From assembly GCA_900618425.1 (NCBI GenBank), contig UZAN01043427.1, positions 1,941-41,557 on the forward strand: DNA of 39,617 nucleotides. The letters are read 5' to 3'. Position 1 is the stretch's first letter, and each line of letters begins with the position of its first letter. Both the position numbers and the translations under genes were made by a program. This document shows positions 22,214-32,700 of this stretch, piece by piece. Below the pieces are notes generated by a model. It searched no databases. It saw only the letters and a program-made list of their open reading frames with translations, and was not told the origin of the DNA. This stretch comes from Echinostoma caproni. Lineage: Eukaryota; Platyhelminthes; Trematoda; Plagiorchiida; Echinostomatidae.

Positions 22214-25200
22214 ACAATTCTGTAAACAACGGTGCTGATTGTTGTTTTTGTAGCTCAGGTAGTATAACTTATTCAGTTGTTCACCGAGCTTGACAGTTGT
22301 ATTACAAACGTTTCATTACAAATCTAGGTGACATTCTCGATGCAGTTACTGCAGAAAAACATCTCACTACAGTGGTCTACCTCAAGGCCACCAATAGTTA
22401 AAATGATGAAGCTTGAAACGTTTGCCGCCTAACGATCATGTGAAACAAAGACTGAGGAAGAAAGGAATGTTTCTATTGCAATAAAATTTGTGCCAACTAA
22501 AGCACCAAATATGAGATTTTTCTTTAAATATCATTTATCACCCGCTCACGTACGTCAACCGATCGGCAATGCGATTCAAATAAAGTGATAACCCATGAAA
22601 ACTGAATAGGACATTTTAGAACTCAAACTATTCTATAGTTCTTTGTGTAAAACTTGGTTAGTGACTGAGGAGTTCGCATGGGATGAACCGAAACTATCAT
22701 AACCCAATTACTAATGGATTTTTGTGAGTCGTAGATGGTTTGGAGTTCCCCAATCGCAAACTATCCACCCACATATCCTGAACGCCTCGGGATAGCCTCC
22801 AAGATCAGAAATCGACAATCGCAACACTCTTCTCGATCTGCATTACTGACCACGTCCGATCATTGAATAAATCCGACTGTTGTCTAACAACTTGATTAAC
22901 TCTCATATTCCTATTCAACGCTAAATACCTGCATTGTTACAAGGAATTAATGGGGTTTTAGCGACACGTTAGCGGAATGGTATACATTATAGAAACGAAC
23001 ACACTGGTTGATGAATTAAATACGAGGTCCGGGAACACTGTGTGCGTTATTTTCCCCCCGCTGAAATTATTCGTTCATCATTCTCTGCCTAACTGATTAT
23101 CAAAGGTGACAGCTGTATCATATTAGTTGATTATTACCACCCACCCACACACACCCCAAAAAAGTACAACTAATTCAGACACCATTGTAAAAAATTGACC
23201 CCATTTACATTCATCCGATGTAGGTTGGTGCGAGTATAGGTAGGATGGATGCGATGAATCGCTAACTCAGTTTGGATACATGAAACAATCGTAAACTAGC
23301 AAGTGGGGCTATTTTCACCGTCACGTTTTTGCCACCCATCCAGAGTGATAACATGGAGACACTGATTTTCAGCGCCTTTCCTCCTTGGTGTTAATTCAAA
23401 ATTGCACGCCAGTGAATCCTGTCCTGAATGTAGTCACTCGACAAAAAATTATACGGTTACTTTATTCATCAACTGGAAACAATTTCACACCTCACTATTA
23501 GGATAAAATTTCCTCCATACAATCGACCGCATCTGACTTTAAGTCCAAATCAGGTATCCCGATTCTGAAGCGACAATCTGATTATTTGTTAATTATCGTG
23601 TTCAATGTTTATGATGCATAAGGCTGCGGCTTCATTGAATGGGTATCAACTGCATTTGAAATTTCGTGGTCGTAGTATGATGTGATATGCATTTCGGACG
23701 TTTCTATTCGGGTTAATCCATACGATATTTTCGGGTGATTTCAAATTCTGCGAAATCGAATAAAGTTCTGGCAATTATGAGATCAAAAGAAACAAAATAA
23801 TTATTATCGTGTGTCTGGCTAGAACAATATTATGAATTGTATTTTTTAAAACAAAGTCATCTTGTCTGTCACCGTTAATGGGATTTGAACCTGGTGCTTT
23901 TACTTCGACGATGCCATAGATCGAGGTCCCTTGTGTTGTATGCGTAATCTCGACAGACTTTAACCCGTGTGATCGTTTTTATCATTGTCCGTTTTACGTT
24001 GATTGGGTAAATTCGAGGAAATATAAAAAACCTACAGATGGAAATTCGTGTAAACAAAGTGAAGTGTATTTCGAAAAGTTTGGCGCATAATCTTAAGGAG
24101 ATACTTGACATAGTTCAATTAAAATCTACACACCCGAAAAAGGCAAACGACTATTCAATACCGAGATGCATTAGGAACAATACGAATACAGCAATGGTAT
24201 GGTGCAGGTTCATTAATTCCTCCTTACCACCTTGCACTGGCGATCGTACAGACCAGGCATATTTCACTGTGTCACAATCGATCACTTTGGTACTGGTCGT
24301 TCAAACCCATATGGATGACAATAAATCGTTAAAAGTTTTTCCCTGAATGACTTCATCTGGCAGTGTTGGATGACTACGGACAGAACCCATGTTCGAACTG
24401 GCTAGATTTACAGTAGCCCACTTTTGGAGAATCTATAGAAGGATGAAGTACTGAGAAACGATGAGTTTCTTTAGAACGATCATTGCTTAAATTGAGATCG
24501 TGTGAAACATTTCAGAAAATTGGGGAAGCTCAATTATGTTTCAGTGGTTGTGCCTACCGTCTCCGTGATCTGGCGTATCAAGTTCGGAAACGTCACCAGA
24601 GAAACAATACAGAGAAGAAAAAATGGAAACCCTGAAAACTCTACAAGGTAACCTTTGCCGGTCGACAGGAGTCCGCAGTTTTGTAACAGCAACTTTTCGT
24701 AACCACAAGATCAGCTGATTTCGCTGGGTCTGAAATTTAGGATACCAATAAGAACAGGCCAAGTTCATTAAAAATTGCCAACGGAATATAAACACATATA
24801 GCCAGTAAAATAACAAGTGCATGGCCCCTAGATAAAGCCGGTGAGTTTGAAGCTAAACTAGTCAATACCTCTCATCAGTTTCAATTCAACCCTAGTCGTC
24901 AAATGCGTTGACCGAAGTCATAACAACCAGTTGATATAAAAAGGGAAACAAATGAAAAACACGACACTTTTCCAAACAGGTAATGACTCCCTAGTCAGGC
25001 TTATTCAGAAAATCTTACATTGATGATTCTTTTTTCAGTAGGCGCTGGTAGATCGCAATTTTCCATCTCCTCAATCCCCCGTGCCCCAGTCACCGAGGGT
25101 GGTATTCCCATATACACTTCGACAGTTGTTCGATCTATGCAGCTGGTATACTGGCCAAATTAGAGGAGCAGATGCACATAAACACCCAAATTAACGAAAT

Positions 25201-26640
25201 GAAGATAAAAAGTAATATTTTGCGAGAGAATGGCCGTCCGGACCACTTCCTCAGCGCACAATTAGCCCAGATCCCTGAGGACCCTAGGTGGCAAGGCGGG
25301 GGAATTTGGCGGCAAACAGAACCCTTTGTACCGGCTGTCACCCAACGAGGTCAATCAGACGATGAACTCGGTGAAACGAGAAAGTAAACGGTTAGATGCG
25401 CGGGGAATCGGTCTGAGGAAACAGTATCTTTGAGTTGGAAATGAACTGCGAGGCTGAAGGGAAACTGATGCATAGCATCACTGTTGTGAACATTTTACCT
25501 AGTTTGCCTCACTGCTCATTTGTACATCGTAAAATAATATTCATCACAGACGGGACAGAACAACGTTGGATTATTGCTCTGCATAAGGTCCGACTGACGA
25601 ATTGTCGAAAACAGCTTCTTTCGCTGATCAGACTGTATTTTCAATGTCTTGATGAACATGTTCCATAGACTAAAGTTTTATGAGTCAGGAAACGGTTTAC
25701 AAGAAACCCTACGTCAGAAAATAACATATTCCTCAAGGAAAAAGTGTGTAGCCTATCGCAAGTGTTATTTCTTCGTCAACCTACTCAATTTTATTCACCC
25801 TAAATTTTATGTACCCCATGAAGAGGAATACGATGCTCATCTCGCTTCTCTAGACATTTATTTTACACACGGCACATAACATCGCACAGACCAAAATAAA
25901 ACGGAGCGGGAGATGCCTAGTTTCGCTGGAGTAGCCTATAAACGGGACCCCATCAAGCCCCTCTTGTAGGGGCATGTATAACTTAACACAGGAGAATAAA
26001 TAAAGCGGGTAACCACAAAAGAACAACCAAACGAATATTTTGAGGATCCTAATGAACATCATAGGAAGAAGAATGAAATCAAATAAGCCCTGAGGGCGAA
26101 AATACGCCAGATATACTACTTCCGCTCTTTTGGTAGGTTCTTCTAGCAAATGAGTCAGATTATCGAATTCGCTTTGAGAGGCAGAGTTACGACAGCTACA
26201 TTGTGTGGAATGTAAACCAGGTGCTGCAATCTACAGTGGTAAAACGGATCAATGTCCGGCACAAGTAGTGAGCGACATAACTAAGCGGTTTATGACCTGA
26301 TGACGCGAACAGATACAATAAATCTGGCTTCATCCAGTGCAATAAACAATTCAACAATAAGTTGACCCGACCCTATCATTCAAAGTATTTTTGCTGAACC
26401 GCAGTCCGGAATGGCTGTTTTTCGTGAGGGTGGGAGGTGATTGCGAAGTCAACCATGCGTATAACCTGGTAAAGAGGATTTTTCAGAATATCTTTAAACA
26501 AGCAGATCTAGAGGACCTGAATCTACTGCACTGCTAATACGTGAAGAAACCAATATGCTACAGCTCCGCAGTAATCTCATTTCATTATTTCAACACGTAA
26601 CCAATTACAGAGAACTGGACAATATGCCACAACATATGAC
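22214..26640. other. Unassigned sequence
   Basis: No host gene could be supported. A C-rich microsatellite-like patch lies at about 23141-23160. A weak Penelope-like resemblance exists at about 25140-25400 (NILRENGRPDHFL and NPLYRLSPNEV in different frames). A tRNA-like inverted repeat lies at 23864-23958. Short frames at 24038-24346, 25435-25879 and 25850-26149 are unrecognised. Confidence 0.4.
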
Positions 26641-26679
26641 CAAGAAAAATGTAGAATGCATTCATAGGTTGCATGAGCA

Positions 26680-27200
26680 TGTGATATCCCGGTTGCCCTT
26701 GCCGAGGTAAAGGATAACCTCAGGGTCCCAACCCGAAGCCCTTGGCTAGAAAGCCAGATCTGCAAGACGGAGCGCTAAGTCCGCAGTCCATTGAGAGCTG
26801 GTGTCCAGTTCATCACATCAAACGCCCTTTGGACGGGATCAAACGTCCAAGGTGCTCAATACATCTCATTGCCCAATTGAGTCACTGACCACTGCCACAT
26901 CCAGGAAGGCGTGCGTGTGGTTCGTACACCTCTTCTTATGTGGTTTGGAATCAGGGTTTTTAGCCAACCCCCCCTAGGTGAACTACCAGTGGTTCACCAA
27001 CCCGCTTATAGCCCCGGATGCTGGCTTTTCGTCCTCTCACGTTGGTGGGAAAACACCTCCGACACGGGAAGGCAGTGAGTCGGGCTTCCTCAGCAGAGAT
27101 TATTTGAGACGCTTGATCTTATAGGAGCATTTCGCGAGTTGTAAGGGAATGGTGACCAGTCATAATCCGAGACACCCACTCTGACCACACTGAGGCTTTC
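26680..27200 (+). repeat. GC-richer repeat-like block, family unknown
   Basis: This block is richer in G and C than its flanks and resembles untranslated parts of non-LTR elements in composition (CCAACCCGAAGCCC, CCACATCCAGGAAGG, GGGAAAACACCTCCGACACG). No coding motifs are present and no second copy lies in the window, so calling it a repeat is inference. Confidence 0.3.
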
Positions 27201-28955
27201 GGAGGCTGCGATCTTGGTTCATGATTCTGCCCTATGCTGGAACCAAAGAGGAAACCACATTTCGCGCTTATCCAGTATACAAAACCTATCGTCAATGCCT
27301 ATGAAATGTTCTGCACTCCTGAGTGCTGACAGGACAGTAAAAGAATCGCCACGAATGACTCCGAGGGATCATCAAATTAATATGGGCGAGGTCACACACC
27401 TTAAATAACGAAGTAGTTACCGAGCGCAAATTAAGGCCGTGTGGTTCATTGCTGCGATTTCAGGCGTTTACACTTCAAAAGCAAATCACTGACTTCGGGT
27501 TTCATCACTTTTGCTCGTTATATTATGTTGGATAAAAAAAGCGATCTGAACGTAACCAGGTGTGTGTTATTATACGACGGCATGATATATTGACCAGAGT
27601 TTGGTCATAGACACCCATCAAATCAATTTTCAATTGCAGTTCATTGATTGATTTATCATCGCTCTAACACATGGGAGAAAGACGATTGATCACAGCGCGA
27701 TGACGTTGAGACACAAGACTCAAATCTAAGGCACATTACCGTGCATATTTGATGTCATTTTAACCCGAACTAAAGCTGCCACTTATCCAGTTTTGGCTTC
27801 CGACAGCTGCGCGTGGTTAGTTGTAACCCGAAACACTCACTCATCAGGTTGCCCAACTCTTGTGAAGAAGCTAGCGGTCTGAGAGCAAACGTGAACAGCG
27901 AAGTGAAAAAGAGAGGTCTGGTGGATTCACCCAGAAGGAATACATACATAAGGCTCTCGAGCCTTTCCACTACAGCAGTTGTGATAAGTGAACGCTGCAT
28001 GTCGAACAGGTTCGCAACACAGATGTTCGTGAATTGAACAAGCGATTGCGACGGATCTGATCACAACGAACAACCAAGATCAAAATGGTTCAACTCAATC
28101 AGAACTCGGCCCGTGTAAGACAGTGTCTGTGGTCGACGTCCTTCGGAATCTACAATCAATGTAAGTCAATCATTCATTCGTGTATTATTATATTCCGAGC
28201 CGACATGACAAAAAAGGTCACCTAAGGAAATGGGACACAAACGCAACGGCCAAGCAAATCCTGATAAAAGCCACTGGTGATCGATAATTAGTGAACCACT
28301 CCTACCTCCCCACGCCCAACTATGGGACAGCGAATCGTAACTTGACACTGATTTGACAAACATGCTTTTACCCGAAATCTAGTGAGCACATGTGGAAGCA
28401 AGAACGTGCATAACAATACGAAACCGGGTTAGTCAAACAGACCATTCAACAGAGAGAAATATGTCAATCCATGGTGGTATCCAGTAAGTCAGACAGAAAG
28501 AAACAGGGTTTGAGTCAACTGAGGTGGCTGGATGTGAGACTCCATGAATGACTTTCTCGAACTCGTCTTGAGCGGGTACATGGTGAGTGTAAATGAGGAT
28601 GATGATTCCTCCGGATACAGCGGTGTATTCGTTTATCAGATTGTACAGTGTGTTCCGCTTTCGTGCTCAACTTGCAAATCATCCACCGTGCGGAGACCGG
28701 ATAGAAAAGCGATGGATTACGTGACCGATGAGTTAGTTGGTCTTCTTAAGCAGATAGGCAAAGGAGTTTGTGCTCGAAATCGCGAACGGAACAGTATTTA
28801 TAGGACGCATACACACAGACGAGTGGAACGAATATTGTGTGTCTGGCTGAAAGGTAAAAGCTAAGTACCAGGTTCTGTGCTGGATGCAAAAACCATGAGA
28901 TGAAAATTAATTTTGGGCAACAAGGTAGCATTATAAAGCACGACCGGGAAATACA
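27200..28955. other. Unassigned, includes likely SIKE 3' flank
   Basis: Lies downstream of the SIKE-family stop codon on the minus strand. I saw no canonical AATAAA close to that stop. A plus-strand frame at 28544-28864 has no recognised domain. Confidence 0.4.
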
Positions 28956-28958
28956 TGA

Positions 28959-29717
28959 TCATTCGGGGGTGCGATTTGGCATGTGAGTATCACGGCCGAT
29001 GTCCACTTCTAGTTCTTCACTATTTTCTTCCACGGTCAAGGCATCTTCTTCATCCTCTTCTTCTTCGGGCGAGGAAACGAACTCTTCCGGGAAGAAAGAA
29101 TGAGCTTTTAATGCATTCAAGAAATGAGACATTCCAGCGGATCGATCAACCGGATTCTCAAAAGGCCAATTATCTGAGTTTGAGTTGGGCAAACGGTTGG
29201 GCGGACCGGGTAGTGTTCCAGTGCGTTGTGCAGCCACAGGTTCAGTGGACGAGGACTTGTTCGCTGCACCATCCTCGGAACGAGCTACCGCGCCGACTTC
29301 ATTAGAGTAGGTTGATGAGATACCCAACATTTCACGTAGACCAGCATTTTCTGAGCGCAAACGATGCAACTCCTCCTCCAGTTCGGTGGCATAAGCGTCA
29401 CCTTGATCGCTTATGTCCATGGCTAATGCGGCCAAAGCTGCTAGCTGTTCATTTACCATACGAGAATTGGGTGCACTTGCCTCGGGCATTAAGTTACGAA
29501 TTGCCGAGTTCCCTGGCTTCGCAGCAGTCGTTTGAGCTGAACCACTGACCGGTTGAGCAGTACCACTTGCAGCCGAAATGGTTGAATCCAAGCCGGTAGA
29601 CTTATTGGTTTGCAGTGCATTGGAAACTGTGCCCAAAGGGTTCTTCTGGGAATTAAGCGAACTGTAGTTGCTTCGTATCAAGTCCTCAATCTGGTTTGTG
29701 CGCATCAATTTAGACAC
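28959..29717 (-). CDS. SIKE-family exon 3 (stop codon)
   Basis: Acceptor CTCTTTCTATACAG, then VSKLMRTNQIEDLIRSNYSS (family MFRLLMASKK region). About 70 residues of low-complexity Ser/Ala/Thr linker follow. The conserved helix is EQLAALAALAMDISDQGDAY to RLRSENAGLREMLGI (about residues 200-244 of the joined protein). The tail has a dense acidic run, SPEEEEDEEDALTVEENSEE, and ends at TGA 28961-28959. The frame is open throughout, so no further intron is needed, although one hidden in the linker cannot be excluded. Confidence 0.88.
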   Translation of the reverse strand: MSKLMRTNQIEDLIRSNYSSLNSQKNPLGTVSNALQTNKSTGLDSTISAASGTAQPVSGSAQTTAAKPGNSAIRNLMPEASAPNSRMVNEQLAALAALAMDISDQGDAYATELEEELHRLRSENAGLREMLGISSTYSNEVGAVARSEDGAANKSSSTEPVAAQRTGTLPGPPNRLPNSNSDNWPFENPVDRSAGMSHFLNALKAHSFFPEEFVSSPEEEEDEEDALTVEENSEELEVDIGRDTHMPNRTPE

Positions 29718-32700
29718 CTGTATAGAAAGAGGTGTAGTGACACAGGTAAATAATAACTTAAAACTGTGACCACTCAAGCCTGCAAAGGTTCATTTCGACG
29801 TGTCATAGCAAGTTATTTAGAAAAAATCGCGCTAGAAAATATGCTAGTCAGACGCCGATTATTGTCCAAGATGAGTAGACTGAGAATTCGCATACGTCAT
29901 TTATTGCAGACCACATATTCAGACCCGCAACATTCTCCGAGGTTGGATTACATAGTGACATTTATGAGCAATGAGAAAAATCCATACTACCAAGTGTTCT
30001 ATAAGTGTTTCAATGAACCACTTAGTTCAAGTAATGAGGGACATACTGTTACTTATCCTGGCGTCAGAATTGAAAAACTCAAAAGTTCAGTTCGGTTCGC
30101 ACAACCATTGCTTTTGATTTTCCTCAGTCAGCTTACTTTTACTGGATTTTGAAATCCATGAGATATTCTAAGNNNGGATGAATTTATCAAATTAAACATA
30201 TTCAACCAAGGATTCAATAGCACTTGGTTCTGTTTCAGTTTTTACAACCATTAAACATGCATCATCGTGTGCCGGTTTTGGTTGCTATCTCATGATTGTC
30301 AATTGAATAAAAGAGCAGAAGGAAGAATGGCAGGTAGCAAGCAAAGTCAAAGAGAAAACAGAGAATTAACATGGGCCACTTTTGTAAGGATAATGAGTAG
30401 ATGCATGAGAGCGCCTATATTCGACACTCGGCCATATCAATCAATACCATCAAGGGGTTCTTTAGGAACATTTCGGTAGCTACAATGCAATAGCAGAGGA
30501 GCGTCGGAAGCTCTAGTCGTTCAATTTGTGTTCCGGAATGAGTTACATTACCACATTATCGCAAGTTTTAGCACAATATTACGCGGCTACATTCACGATA
30601 AAGAAGTAATCTTTCCATCCATCTGATGTGCGAGCACAAGAGAAGAGTGGTAGGTTTGTAGAATCAGACAACCATCTCGTTGGCATTGGTGTCCATAGTG
30701 AAAGACTAACGGGGACACTCACATAAGACTACATCCACACGGACATCGTATTGCGTATTATCCGATCCTCTTCGCACTCATGACGATACTCCACAGGATT
30801 CGAAAGCAATCGCGCGGAGCGATATTAAAATTACCTACACTACTTGGCCATCAGCGAATCAAAAAGACACGTAGGCGATGCACATGAAATTGTAGTCAAT
30901 CGGACGGACAGCGACGATTAACCCAGCGCAGACAACCGCCTGTCCCTACTTCTCCCATCTGGAAACTCCCTAAATCTTATACGCGATAAATTGAAATCAA
31001 CTGCATTGCAATCACCTACCGCTGACGAAGATCGATTCCATCACATCGGTTAACATCCGTGGATACGGACTAGGCTCCGTTACGAGTACCACCCCCACTC
31101 CAAGGAAACCTTTCGTCGGTGTAGGCCACCGCAAGGTGTGCCTTGTCCTAAAACTTCATAAACATCTAGAAAACCTTTTCTCGCCTGCCATTCAGAGTAT
31201 ATCACTTGAATTTTGAGCACCAAGGTAAGCTAGGAAAACGCTTTTGGACTGATGAAACCAAAATCACCCCTTCGTTTAATAGCATCGATGTCCACTTATT
31301 GCGCATTTTAGACCCAAACTGATACTTGTGCTTCATTCTCTGTGCATCAGGCGATTTTGGAAATTGACGCTAGTGGTGTTACCGGTAAGCGAATTGCACC
31401 AGGCACCAAAGCTGGGCGATCAATTTTTGACTGGATTCCAATTGGTAACCGAGTTTGCACCGTACTTCTTGATGGTTCACTTCGGGTTACTAGCAAGATA
31501 ATGAAGTATCGTTGCGTATTCGTCTTGCCGGTGCAACCAAACACCGATTGCAGTGCACTTAAGGATGATTCCTACAATGACCTCTGCCGACTGCTCCAAA
31601 CTTTTTGATCAGTGGACGTCGTAGTAGTCGCTCAAGTTAAATCCCTGGATGAATCAGAAGGGCACCTATTCAGTCCATATGTAATTCCATCCAATTGGAC
31701 GGCCAATGGAGATGACCTACTAACTTTGGGCAATGGAGTGCGTGTGATAGGCACAACTTGCGCTAAACCATGCAGCGGGTTGTAGGTTAAAGACGGTCAA
31801 ACTAAGACTTGGCATAAAAACCCCAGCCATGGAACTCGATCATATAGGTCGCGTTAGGCTTCCTGGATGGGAACTTCGGGATCGCTGAGTGGAGACACTA
31901 GGCGAAATGGCTGGTTATCGTAAACAGTCTTTCGTGTATTTATCCAATCCATTTGAAACCTTACTCCACCTGCATTCCTGTTTTCCGCTTGATACTACTT
32001 CCAGCATTCCAGTTCATCGATTGATTGGTGTATTAAAGAGAACGCCGAAAAAGTAAATAAAACCGCCGCGCGATATTGCAAGATTATTGATAGCTGAAAC
32101 AGAAGCTGAAACATAACTTGATTACGTGTTTAAAGACATCCAGATGGGAAGTGAGTTGTGAAAATGAAACTGATAAAAATTGTTATTTTTAAAATGAAGC
32201 GTAAATTTTCACATGATCAATATGAGTCCCGATCTGTTCCCGTACATTAGGAATAAGTTTCGCACGCAGATCATTGCAGGCACTTTTTTGCACAGGTGTG
32301 TGTCTGAAGTATTACACAGTAATGGAACGCAACAACAACAACAAAACGAGAAGTAAATAAAAAGGAATAGGTACTGATGAGCATTAACCCCGTCACAATG
32401 AACGATTCGATCGGCTCCTAGCATTCGAGGTTATGTTGGTTTTGGAGAGTTCTCCGAGCTGGAAGTGTTGTTCGCAGACGTTTCGTAGCCAAGCTAGGCA
32501 ACATCATCAGTGCCCAGCCTGGCTACGAAACGTTTGAGAAGAACACTTCCACCTCGGAGAACTCACCAACATCAACATCCGCATCCCGGACTACAATCCT
32601 TCCACATCATTCGGGGTTGTAGTTAAACCGGACACGAAAGTACCCGTGATGACACCAGATACATTATGATCGAAAAGGCAGGGGAAAAACTACGTAGTCT

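Noticed and set aside
25850..26149. Minus-strand frame with several hydrophobic stretches
   Set aside because: No plausible start context, no family resemblance, surrounded by non-coding sequence.
28955..29548. Plus-strand frames of 116 and 78 residues
   Set aside because: They are antisense to SIKE exon 3, which aligns to a known family.
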